A stretch of 64,000 nt of DNA from an uncultured Eubacterium sp. (GCA_947178105.1 CAMWXD010000014.1:1-64000); one strand, 5' to 3'. Shown: positions 53,319-61,423, counted from the first letter of the stretch. The notes: generated by a model not told the origin, from the letters alone. A program made the numbers and translations.

Positions 53319-54257
53319 ATGGGTAAAGAAAAGAGTGAAGTACAGGAAGTGAGAATTGATGCTCTGGTTCCTTTTAATTTATGTTCCCATCAACCATGTG
53401 GAGGAGAAAAATTAGAACGGCTTAAGGGTAGTATAGAAAAGTCAGAGGAGATGCATCCAATTATTGTCCGTCCTTTTGGGGATGAGGAACAAAAAAAGTA
53501 TGAAATCATAAGTGGCCACAATAGGACAAGGGCAATGGAAGAATTGGGACGTGAAACTATCTCTGCAGAAATATTGGATGGATTATCAGACCATGATGCA
53601 ATAGGGTTGTTCTATGATGCCAAATTAAGCAAACAGCTTTTTTCTGATTGGAATTACTCACAGAGAATTGAAGCAGTCAGATATTATGAGAAGATAATAA
53701 GAAAAAATTCGCATCAAGGAAAGAGGACGGATTTAGAAGAAAAAAAGATTGACGGGATTGGAGAAAAGGTAATTGAACAGAGTAGACAGAAGTTAGAAGA
53801 AAATTTTGAATTGGAAACTGAAAGTAGACAGAAGTTAGAGCAAAAATTAGAGTTGAAAATTGAAAGTAGACAGAAGTTAGAAGCAAAAATTAAAAGGGCT
53901 ACTACCAGGGATAAAATAGCCTGCTACCTTGGGATTTCCACAGCTACATTAAGTAAATATAGGAGTATCATTAAATTACCGAATGATATAGTTGATCGTA
54001 TTGGACAATTACTTGATAAGGAGATGATGACTTTTAAGGCTGCTTATAGGATATCCAGATCTAAAGTAAGGAAGATTGATATTAGAACACTTCTTAGATG
54101 CATAGAAAAGTCACCAAATAAGAAGATTGATATGGGTAAGCTTGAGAAATTACTTAACAGTAGGAAAACCGAAGAAAAAGGTGTATTTTATCCAATATAT
54201 GATGATGTATTTAACCGTGTTTTGGTTCCAAAGAATTCTAAGAGAACTAGACACTAG
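53319..54257 (+). CDS. ParB/Spo0J-like partition protein with internal repeats
   Basis: 312 residues from ATG 53319 (GGAAGGGG upstream). ParB N-terminal domain: LVPFNLCSHQPCGGEKLERL, HPIIVRP, YEIISGHNRTRAMEELG (the CTP-binding GHNR-type motif). An HTH follows (IACYLGISTATLSKYRSIIK). Between them three 14-residue repeats (SRQKLEEN..., two heptads each) probably extend a coiled coil. No ParA partner is visible in the window, so it may act in replication or regulation. Confidence 0.85.
   Translation: MGKEKSEVQEVRIDALVPFNLCSHQPCGGEKLERLKGSIEKSEEMHPIIVRPFGDEEQKKYEIISGHNRTRAMEELGRETISAEILDGLSDHDAIGLFYDAKLSKQLFSDWNYSQRIEAVRYYEKIIRKNSHQGKRTDLEEKKIDGIGEKVIEQSRQKLEENFELETESRQKLEQKLELKIESRQKLEAKIKRATTRDKIACYLGISTATLSKYRSIIKLPNDIVDRIGQLLDKEMMTFKAAYRISRSKVRKIDIRTLLRCIEKSPNKKIDMGKLEKLLNSRKTEEKGVFYPIYDDVFNRVLVPKNSKRTRH
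53781..53890 (+). repeat. 42-bp repeat x3 within parB
   Basis: AGTAGACAGAAGTTAGA begins at 53781, 53823 and 53865, period exactly 42 bp. Each unit encodes SRQKLE plus eight Glu/Leu/Lys-rich residues. Confidence 0.9.
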
Positions 54258-54359
54258 AGCGGTACGATCTTTTCAAACAGCCATTTTACAAGTAAATGTA
54301 AAGAAACTATTTTTAATATTTGATTTCAAGTGTCTGTTTTGAAAAAGGTAGTATCTAGT
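54246..54359 (+). repeat. Imperfect long inverted repeat between parB and the next gene
   Basis: CTTTTCAAACAG (ending 54280) pairs with CTGTTTTGAAAAAG (54334-54347) with two bulges, and outer ACTAGA (54246-54251) pairs with TCTAGT (54354-54359). The 53-nt loop is AT-rich. It could be a terminator/attenuator, a ParB site or a folded RNA. Confidence 0.45.
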
Positions 54360-54381
54360 CTAACGAAAGAGAAGTAAAGCT

Positions 54382-55773
54382 ATGAGTATGCTCCCAGATG
54401 GAATTATGCCTTTTATAAAAAATGGGCAGGTTTTTGATTTTTCTTGGAAAACAGGTATTTCATATATTGTAGATTATCATCGCTTAAATAATAAAATTAT
54501 TTTATCGGATGATTTGATGAATCTAAGATTTAATGAGGTAAAGTATCGAACAAAAATTACGTCTATAGATGAATTAAGAGATAGTTTTGAAAGTCTTATA
54601 TCAGCGGCTGTGCAAATATTAAAAAAAAGTTCTAAAAATCTTATGTCAGATATATTGGAGATAAAAGGTTATCGAGGTCTATTTAGTTCAGTTGATATTC
54701 ATGATTTCAGATATTTAAAAAGAAATCTATTGGCAGAACAGTTAGTATTTGACGTATTGTTTGATAAATATTTGTCGGAAACAAAAGAAATGACACGTTC
54801 TAATTATTCAAAGGATATGAGTAAGCTTTTATGCAATAATGTATACTCTTATTGTGATACTATCAATAAGGAACTCGAAAGAGGAATGGAAGTTTATTAT
54901 AATATGATGAAATATTCAGAACTTAGGTCAGAATTGGAATTACTTGGTGTTATTCCTGATAAGTATGCTGAATATTATAATCCTAGAATGAAAGATAATT
55001 TAAAAAAGAAAAAACCAGAATATGTTTGGGATTATTTATACTATAATCATAGTCATAAAATTTTAAAACGACAGTATAGACGGCAGCTTACAAGAAATAG
55101 CCGTAATTATTCTTATGAGGAAATTATCAATGATCTTAAGGAATATAACGGGTTTGTAAAAAAGCTGCTGCCATCAGAGAATGAATCCGTAAATAAATAT
55201 TTTAATATGTCGATGAGGTATTATGCCTTGGAATCATACAAACGAATAGATTTTATGTTTTATCTTGCGGATTTCATGCTTAAGACGGGGATGGATGAAA
55301 TTAATAGAGAACACTTTTTAATAAAACGGTTTACACCATGCGTATTAGTGCCTGTTGTGGAAAATAATGAAATTCAATTTTATACTAAGTATAAGTATTA
55401 CAGGGCACCTTTAATGATTGAAAAAGAATTACAAAAAGAAATACGAAAGGATAGTTTTGTTGATTTTAGATATTATGCTGATCAGTTATCTATGTATCAG
55501 TATGTTCGAGCTAAAGCATATGAACTGTTTAGGTATCATGGTGAATTTATATCATTAGACTATAGTGAAATAAAAAAATTTATTTTTCAGTATTATAATA
55601 TGAGAACATACCATGAGTCAAATGAAGTGTGGAAGGTCATAGAGGGTAAAAGATGGAAAGATTTAAATGATGAAATAAGACGCAATTTGAAGAAGATATT
55701 TAATAATTTTATTTCTATCAATGATCTGTTATTTTGGAAATCTTCCAAAAGAGAATATACCGTTCCCAAATAA
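54382..55773 (+). CDS. Unknown 463-residue protein
   Basis: Tyr-, Lys- and Asn-rich soluble protein, mostly helical by composition, with no signal or membrane segment. Recognisable stretches: YSKDMSKLLCNNVYSYCDTI, KKPEYVWDYLYYNHSHKILK, KRFTPCVLVPVVENNEIQFY. No catalytic motif that I can name. DNA is among the most AT-rich coding sequence of the window, arguing for transfer. It sits between parB and the helicase with its own terminator; role unknown. Confidence 0.6.
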   Translation: MSMLPDGIMPFIKNGQVFDFSWKTGISYIVDYHRLNNKIILSDDLMNLRFNEVKYRTKITSIDELRDSFESLISAAVQILKKSSKNLMSDILEIKGYRGLFSSVDIHDFRYLKRNLLAEQLVFDVLFDKYLSETKEMTRSNYSKDMSKLLCNNVYSYCDTINKELERGMEVYYNMMKYSELRSELELLGVIPDKYAEYYNPRMKDNLKKKKPEYVWDYLYYNHSHKILKRQYRRQLTRNSRNYSYEEIINDLKEYNGFVKKLLPSENESVNKYFNMSMRYYALESYKRIDFMFYLADFMLKTGMDEINREHFLIKRFTPCVLVPVVENNEIQFYTKYKYYRAPLMIEKELQKEIRKDSFVDFRYYADQLSMYQYVRAKAYELFRYHGEFISLDYSEIKKFIFQYYNMRTYHESNEVWKVIEGKRWKDLNDEIRRNLKKIFNNFISINDLLFWKSSKREYTVPK

Positions 55774-55787
55774 TACTTGAAAAATAT

Positions 55788-55815
55788 AAAAAAGCCGGAT
55801 ATATCCGGCTTTTTT
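55788..55815. terminator. Palindromic bidirectional terminator
   Basis: AAAAAAGCCGGAT (55788-55800) and ATCCGGCTTTTTT (55803-55815) pair perfectly; A and T runs on both sides suit both directions. Confidence 0.9.
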
Positions 55816-55949
55816 ATTTTGCGTCATTTTGTCCAAAAATGTGATTTTCTAGTTGATATAATTATTATAACATTTTGAGCAAACGAAGATAGTGAAATGA
55901 GGGTTGCACTATAATGAGGATTCACATTTCACAATGAAAGGAGGATACG

Positions 55950-58085
55950 TTGATTCAAGAAAACTATTGCAAACCGTTAAGCGGTAAAGAGGGGAAAGGA
56001 TATGTGTTTGATCTCTGTAAAAGTTGCCATTTTTATCCCTGTGAGAATACAAGTGAATTTCTTCAATTCGCAAAAAAGGCAAAAGATTCTGGTTTTCAGC
56101 ATGTAGAGAGGGGAACTCTTCCAAAGGTAAGAGATGGCACTGTATCAAGGGAAGGAGATATGTATGGAAAAGAGGAAAACCATGTTATACGTGCAACTGT
56201 ATCAGAAGTTTTTGTGAACGGGTGTCGTATTAGGGAAAACAACGTCACAAATAATAGAAAATCGAAATTGCTGTCATATTACCAACAAGAGTATCAGAAT
56301 GGTTGTCCAATGGGAATGCGCTATGTTACACAGGTGGAGTGTGGGAGAAAAAGAGTTGCTGATGGCATCGGAGATCATTTCAAAGTGCAAATTGAATGGA
56401 ACTATAAGATATCGAAGGATACCAATGATATATGGGAACCGTCACAGCCAGTATTCATATCTGCACAGACTGGACAGGGCAAAAATCATTTTGTAGAAAA
56501 AAAATTGATACCGTATATAGAAGAACTAAACTACAAAATGAATACTAAATTTAAAGTTTTAATCATTAGCAACCGTTTAGCACTGAAATGCCAGATATAC
56601 AATCATATCCGGGGAAGATATAAGGAAGATGAAGAAGATGATTTGGAAATATTGTACTCTTATAATCAGGTAGCAGATGTCATAACGTACCAAGGGCTGT
56701 TAAGTAGGAAAGGGTTTTTAGAGCATGTGCAAAAGAAAAAAAGGTCAAAATATATTTTTGTGATTTGTGATGAGGTGCATTTTTTCACATCTGATGCAAG
56801 GTTTAATCCTTATACACAGCAGATATTATCTACCATTGTCAGTTTATTTAGAAAGGTTATCAGAGTCTATATGTCAGCGACACCATATGAATGTTTGCCC
56901 CAAATATGTGAATGCGAGGGAAGGGTGCCTGTTTTTTATCATTTTCAACGAGATTATTCCTATCTGAACATCAAGACATATTCTGAGATTGGGGAATTAT
57001 ATGAAGAGATTATCAAAAGTGTGGAAAAGTCAGAAAAATGGCTGATTTTTATTGACGATAAAGAGAAATGTCAAAAAATAAAGAATGAATTAGAAGTTAT
57101 GGGAGAAGAAATTGGCATTTCTCTACAAGATGATGATTCTAAAGTTGTAAAAATTTATGCTGCTAGTGCAGATAGCAAAAATGATGAAATTTATAACTTG
57201 ATAATTCATGCGGAGAAGCTCGTGGGAGGAATTCAAGTGCTAGTTACAACTTCCGTATTGGATAACGGGGTAAATCTGAAAAATATTGATAATATTGTCG
57301 TATCCGATATGTCGAAGGTGAAGTGTTTACAAATGGTTGGCCGAGCCAGAAAAAATGGTCCTGACGACCGAAAAAATCTGTATATAAAAAGGTTTGATCC
57401 TAAATATGTCACGAGCAGGATTCGTGATCTCAAAAAACAGAGAGAAGCCTATCATACTTTTGATTTGGCCTTTGGGGAGTTAAATGATCCATTTCAATCA
57501 AAAATGAATGATGAATATAGGTTTCTGTCCAAATATTATGATGATGAAGAAAAAGACTGGAAAAGCGCAAAACATTTATTTGGCAGATTGCCGGAGGAAC
57601 CGAATAAAGTTTTTATTAATGTGATTGCAAGGCGGTTAATGGAGAATAATATTTCTGCGTATGAAAATATTTTGCAGGAGATGGAAGAAGAAGCAACAGA
57701 AACAGGGGTATTTGGACAGGAAAAAAAGCTTCCTGGACAAAATTATTTGGAGCATCAGCTCTCTTGGTTTGGGAAGGAGTATTGTGTGGATGATGACAGA
57801 ACGCTGTGCAATCAGGAAAAAGCAGAGCAGAACTTTTTAAATTTTCTTAAGTCACATTTAGGGGAAGAGGGGTGTATACATGATGAGCACAAGGAAGAAT
57901 TTAAAATGGAGTTTACCAGATTACATGATGCGGTATTTCCACGGGAGGATAAGAACAAGGATCGTATTTATGGGTTGAATAAGATCAATAAAATATTGAA
58001 GAAGAGGAATTTAAATTATAGGGTTGAGGGAGGATCGGGATGCTGGCGATTTATTCAAGATTTAGAGGGAACAGAGTCAGAATAA
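55950..58085 (+). CDS. DEVH-box superfamily 2 helicase
   Basis: 711 residues from TTG 55950 (AAAGGAGG at 55937, 5 nt). An N-terminal Cys cluster (CKSCHFYPC) may bind zinc. Helicase motifs: I AQTGQGKNHF (about residue 172), Ia ISNRLALKCQI, II VICDEVHFF, III MSATPYE, V TTSVLDNGVNL, VI QMVGRARKNG. The C-terminal 170 residues are helical with a possible DNA-binding end. Likely unwinds element DNA after nicking by the initiator; no primase motif seen. Confidence 0.85.
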   Translation: MIQENYCKPLSGKEGKGYVFDLCKSCHFYPCENTSEFLQFAKKAKDSGFQHVERGTLPKVRDGTVSREGDMYGKEENHVIRATVSEVFVNGCRIRENNVTNNRKSKLLSYYQQEYQNGCPMGMRYVTQVECGRKRVADGIGDHFKVQIEWNYKISKDTNDIWEPSQPVFISAQTGQGKNHFVEKKLIPYIEELNYKMNTKFKVLIISNRLALKCQIYNHIRGRYKEDEEDDLEILYSYNQVADVITYQGLLSRKGFLEHVQKKKRSKYIFVICDEVHFFTSDARFNPYTQQILSTIVSLFRKVIRVYMSATPYECLPQICECEGRVPVFYHFQRDYSYLNIKTYSEIGELYEEIIKSVEKSEKWLIFIDDKEKCQKIKNELEVMGEEIGISLQDDDSKVVKIYAASADSKNDEIYNLIIHAEKLVGGIQVLVTTSVLDNGVNLKNIDNIVVSDMSKVKCLQMVGRARKNGPDDRKNLYIKRFDPKYVTSRIRDLKKQREAYHTFDLAFGELNDPFQSKMNDEYRFLSKYYDDEEKDWKSAKHLFGRLPEEPNKVFINVIARRLMENNISAYENILQEMEEEATETGVFGQEKKLPGQNYLEHQLSWFGKEYCVDDDRTLCNQEKAEQNFLNFLKSHLGEEGCIHDEHKEEFKMEFTRLHDAVFPREDKNKDRIYGLNKINKILKKRNLNYRVEGGSGCWRFIQDLEGTESE

Positions 58086-58196
58086 TGCTGTGCATAAATA
58101 GAAAAGCCGTAATCAGTAAAGCATACATAGTCTGGTATTACAGATCGTATTTTTTATTATTTGAATTATATATTATTATTTTGGGAGGTGGAAGTT

Positions 58197-58394
58197 ATGG
58201 CAGAGAAGGTTCCTATCTGGAATAAGGCAATGTTAACATTGGAAGAGGCCGCAAGTTATACCGGTATTGGCGTGAATAAGCTGCGCGATCTCAGCAATGT
58301 TGAAGGCTGCAATTTTGTTCTCTGGAATGGTTCTCGTAGGCTTTTGAAACGTGAAAAATTGTTAGCGTATCTGGATAATCATTATTCGATTTAA
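58197..58394 (+). CDS. xis: Excisionase (Tn916 Xis-like)
   Basis: 65 residues from ATG 58197 (GGGAGGTGG upstream). Winged-helix DNA-binding type with LTLEEAASYTGIGVNKLRDL and GSRRLLKREKLLAYLD, close in form to Tn916-family excisionases. It directs integrase towards excision. 58 nt before int. Confidence 0.85.
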   Translation: MAEKVPIWNKAMLTLEEAASYTGIGVNKLRDLSNVEGCNFVLWNGSRRLLKREKLLAYLDNHYSI

Positions 58395-58452
58395 ATTACA
58401 AGAAAGGAGCTGTGGGAGTTGTCTCTCACAGCTTTCTTTGAAAGGAGTATTT

Positions 58453-59730
58453 ATGGGAAAACGATATGATAAAAAACACAGGCTGCTTAAAACAGGGGAG
58501 ACAGAACGTGCAGATGGTTATTATACATACCGCTGGACAGCCAGAGATGGCAAAAGGCATAGTATTACAACAAGTACATTGGAAGAACTAAGAGCAAAGG
58601 AAGAAGATATCCAGAGAGATACATCAGATGGAATCCGGGTGGATTCACAAAATGTTACTGTTAATGATTTATTTGAGTTATGGAAAAGTCTTAAAAGAGG
58701 ATTAAAAGATAATACGTTTCAAAATTACTGTTATATGTATAATCAGTTTGTAGCAGAAGATATTGGAAGACTGTTAATACGTAAGTTAAAAAGGTCAGAT
58801 GTCAAACGCTTTTATAATAAACTGGCAGATGAAAGAGGGCTTAAAATAGCTACCATAGACAACATACATACTGTCTTGCATCAGGTTTTGGAATTGGCAG
58901 TTGAAGATAATTATGTGCGGAATAATGTTTCAAATAATCTTTTAAAAGAATTGAAGCAGACACATCATATAAATGATGACCATAAAAGGGGGTTAACAGT
59001 TCCGGAGCAGGAGTTATTTCTAAGTTTTCTTGCATCAGAAAAAACGCAATATCATCATTGGTATCCGATTTTCACAGTAATGTTAGGAACAGGAATGCGC
59101 GTTGGTGAAATCTGTGGTCTGAGATGGGAAGATATAGATCTTGAAAATGGAATGATCAGCGTTAACCATACATTGGTATATTATAACCATGCGGTAAATG
59201 GGTGCTATTTTAATATTCATACTCCGAAAACCAAGGCTGGAGAAAGACAGATTCCGATGTTGGAAAATGTAAAGAAAGCGTTTGAACAGGAAAAGTCTTA
59301 TCAGGAATATAATCATATGAAGTGCAAGATAACTGTGGATGGATATACGAATTTCATTTTCATTAATAGATTTGGAAATTTGCAGCATCAGGGAACTTTA
59401 AATAAAGCACTTCGGAGGATTATAAGAGACTGTAATGACATACAGTTATTAAAAGGTAAGAAAGATCCGCTATTATTACCAAAGTTTTCCTGTCATTCAC
59501 TCCGCCATACATTTACAACAAGGCTGGTGGAAGCCGGGGTGAATATTAAAGTCATTCAGGAACTTTGTGGACACAGCAGCAGTGATGTTACTTTGGATAT
59601 TTATACTACAGTCACAAAAGAGTTAAAACAAAGGGAGTTTGGAAACTTTGAAGAAAAGATGAAACAGCAGAAACAGGAATGGGGGCAGGCATTAGAGCTA
59701 GATAATGATGCAGAGAACGAGGGGGAATGA
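58453..59730 (+). CDS. int: Tyrosine site-specific integrase (Tn916-like)
   Basis: 425 residues from ATG 58453 (AAAGGAG). N-terminal arm-binding beta domain (GETERADGYYTYRWTARDGK), SAM-like core-binding domain, then the catalytic set: Arg in GTGMRVGEICGLRW, Lys in TPKTKAGERQ, HSLRHTF, His in CGHSSSD and the nucleophile Tyr in DIYTTV. All residues are intact, so the enzyme should be active. It sits near the right end and presumably uses the lysS 17-bp core. Confidence 0.95.
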   Translation: MGKRYDKKHRLLKTGETERADGYYTYRWTARDGKRHSITTSTLEELRAKEEDIQRDTSDGIRVDSQNVTVNDLFELWKSLKRGLKDNTFQNYCYMYNQFVAEDIGRLLIRKLKRSDVKRFYNKLADERGLKIATIDNIHTVLHQVLELAVEDNYVRNNVSNNLLKELKQTHHINDDHKRGLTVPEQELFLSFLASEKTQYHHWYPIFTVMLGTGMRVGEICGLRWEDIDLENGMISVNHTLVYYNHAVNGCYFNIHTPKTKAGERQIPMLENVKKAFEQEKSYQEYNHMKCKITVDGYTNFIFINRFGNLQHQGTLNKALRRIIRDCNDIQLLKGKKDPLLLPKFSCHSLRHTFTTRLVEAGVNIKVIQELCGHSSSDVTLDIYTTVTKELKQREFGNFEEKMKQQKQEWGQALELDNDAENEGE

Positions 59731-59745
59731 TTCCTCTCGTTTTCT
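59716..59745 (+). terminator. Terminator overlapping int stop
   Basis: AACGAGGGGGAA (59716-59727) pairs with TTCCTCTCGTT (59731-59741), then TTTCTTT; the int stop codon is in the loop. Confidence 0.8.
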
Positions 59746-59783
59746 TTATAATAAAAAAATGTGATTCCTGTTATAAAAATTAA

Positions 59784-59812
59784 TTGTACAAAGCGATTTT
59801 ATGAAGTATAAT
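59784..59812 (+). promoter_or_regulatory. Sigma-A promoter for second Rpn gene
   Basis: TTGTAC (59784-59789), 17-nt spacer, TATAAT (59807-59812). Confidence 0.65.
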
Positions 59813-59850
59813 ACAGACAAGATGTATATGTACGATGCAGAGGAGACAGA

Positions 59851-60708
59851 ATGAATATAGAAAATACGGCAAAAACAAAGAGGACTGTAAAAGACAGTGT
59901 ATTTACAAATTTGTTTGGTAATTCTAAATATCTGCTTCAATTATATCAGTTTCTTCACCCAGAAGATACAGGTGTCAGAGAGGAAGATTTAAAAACGGTT
60001 ACCCTTGAAAATATCTTTACAGATGATGTATATAATGATTTGGGATTTACTAAAGGTGATAAATTAATGGTTTTAATGGAAGCACAGAGTACATGGACAG
60101 TTAATATTATTATCAGGGCATTGGAATACCTTGTAAATTCATACAGGAGATACTTTTCTGAAAATGGGCAGGATTTGTATAGCAGCAAAAAGGTAACACT
60201 TCCAAAACCAGAATTGTATGTTATTTATACAGGTAATAGAAAAAGAAGACCAGAGGAAATCAAACTTTCAGAAGAATTTTTTCAAGGGGAGAAAGTTGCC
60301 ATAGAGGTAACAGTAAAGATGATATATGACGGTAAAAAAGGCGATATTGTCAATCAGTATGTAAATTTTACAAAAGTGCTTGACGAACAGGTTAAAAATT
60401 ATGGAAGAAATAGAAAGGCTGTTCAGGAAACAATCCGTATTTGTAAGGATAAGAATATACTTAAAGAATATCTGGAAAATAAGGAAAGCGAGGTTGTGGA
60501 TATTATGATGCAGTTATACGATCAGGAAGAAATAATGAGAGTGCATGATAAAAGAATTGAAATGGATTCTAAGATTCAAGCAACAGTGGAAACTTGCCAG
60601 GAATTTGGAATGAATTTTATAGATACAACAGATAAGATTGCTAAAAAGTATTCATTATCCAAAGATAGGGCTGAAATAGAAGTAAGGGAATACTGGATTA
60701 AGCAATAA
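59851..60708 (+). CDS. Second Rpn-family PD-(D/E)XK nuclease
   Basis: 285 residues. TVKDSVFTNLFGNSKYLLQL, LGFTKGDKLMVLMEAQSTWT (D..x..ExQ catalytic-type pair), then KVAIEVTVKMIYD and a separate helical C-terminal unit (KIQATVETCQEFGMNFIDTT). This is the form annotated as Rpn family recombination-promoting nuclease/putative transposase. It differs strongly from the copy at 40590. AGGAGA upstream of ATG 59851. Lies between int and the right end as typical accessory cargo. Confidence 0.8.
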   Translation: MNIENTAKTKRTVKDSVFTNLFGNSKYLLQLYQFLHPEDTGVREEDLKTVTLENIFTDDVYNDLGFTKGDKLMVLMEAQSTWTVNIIIRALEYLVNSYRRYFSENGQDLYSSKKVTLPKPELYVIYTGNRKRRPEEIKLSEEFFQGEKVAIEVTVKMIYDGKKGDIVNQYVNFTKVLDEQVKNYGRNRKAVQETIRICKDKNILKEYLENKESEVVDIMMQLYDQEEIMRVHDKRIEMDSKIQATVETCQEFGMNFIDTTDKIAKKYSLSKDRAEIEVREYWIKQ

Positions 60709-60918
60709 TCAGATATAGATATTATGATTGTTTTAAATTGTGAGCCTGGTGAAATAAAGAGACTACGAAAACCAAATAGAGATGACAAGTGAGATATCTC
60801 TTGAACAGGAGGTTTTACTATCTATTTTGTTAAGAGATAAAAAACATTTTGAGGTAATCTGGATTTTCTTCCATTTTACAGAAATATTGTAAAAGAAGGA
60901 GTAATGATTTATGGATGA
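60709..60918 (+). pseudogene. Decayed MntA-like nucleotidyltransferase (antitoxin) remnant
   Basis: Directly after the Rpn stop one frame reads SDIDIMIVLNCEPGEIKRLR, the GSxxSDIDI-type catalytic motif of minimal nucleotidyltransferases without its N-terminus. A second frame then gives ISLEQEVLLSILLRDKKHFE, and a third segment back in the first frame gives LDFLPFYRNIVKEGVMIYG, the usual family C-terminus. At least two frameshifts and an N-terminal deletion make it non-functional. Confidence 0.65.
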
Positions 60919-61070
60919 AAAGAAAAGAATTTGTGCTACTACCGTTTAGAAAAGGCAGAAAAGTGTTTGAAATCTGCAAAAGTGCTAGTGCAGTTAGAAG
61001 ATTATTGTAGTGCAGCGAATCGTTTTTATTATTCAATATTTCATTGTATTAGAGCATTATTAGCATTAGT
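60911..61070 (+). pseudogene. Decayed HepT-like HEPN toxin remnant
   Basis: ATG 60911 (AAGGAGT upstream) overlaps the MntA-type stop by 8 nt, the normal arrangement. The frame breaks after MDEKKRI and resumes as YYRLEKAEKCLKSAKVLVQL and CSAANRFYYSIFHCIRALLA, the first HEPN helices. The C-terminal half with the RxxxxH nuclease motif is missing; the sequence runs into the arm-site repeats. Confidence 0.65.
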
Positions 61071-61076
61071 TCTGGT

Positions 61077-61106
61077 TTGTACCAATCTTGTACCAATTTT
61101 GTACCA
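61077..61106 (+). repeat. Right arm-type sites: TTGTACCA x3
   Basis: Copies at 61077-61084, 61088-61095 and 61099-61106, in the same orientation as the left set. 61077-61095 equals 40336-40354. Confidence 0.7.
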
Positions 61107-61225
61107 TCTGCGCATAGAGTTACAAAGACTTAGATAGAAAGACAGAATAAACGGATGATGCGCAGGCGTTGAAATATAGGGATTTGCAGGGTATTATAGA
61201 CTTTCCGAAAGAGACATACTAACAA

Positions 61226-61242
61226 TCCCGACAATGAAGAGC
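61226..61242 (+). other. attR core and displaced lysS tail
   Basis: Exact copy of the 17-bp core in lysS. Read in the lysS frame the surroundings give IPTMKSLDKEN and stop (61221-61260), the tail of a lysyl-tRNA synthetase, with no synthetase body before it. Confidence 0.85.
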
Positions 61243-61320
61243 TTGGATAAAGAAAATTGATAAAAACCTAGTAAGATCAAGGGTTGTAGAGTTAAATGCG
61301 TGGAAAAAATTCATAACAGT

Positions 61321-61339
61321 ACGCCCAATTTACGCCCAA
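61321..61339 (+). repeat. ACGCCCAA x2, probable arm sites of a second element
   Basis: Direct copies at 61321-61328 and 61332-61339, about 80 nt right of the attR core. Different from TTGTACCA, as expected for a different integrase. Confidence 0.5.
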
Positions 61340-61378
61340 AATTATAAATTTATACGGGAAATTAAAATTGCTAACGAA

Positions 61379-61423
61379 ACCCCCATGAAACATGGATACC
61401 TTATCATGTTTCATGGGGGTTTT
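61379..61423 (+). terminator. Strong terminator right of attR
   Basis: ACCCCCATGAAACATG (61379-61394) pairs perfectly with CATGTTTCATGGGGGT (61405-61420), then TTT. Comparable in position to the terminator after lysS at attL. Confidence 0.9.

Noticed and set aside
58453..59730. Integrase considered as a XerC/D-type chromosomal recombinase
   Set aside because: It has an N-terminal arm-binding domain, an adjacent excisionase and flanking att repeats, which fit a mobile element enzyme.
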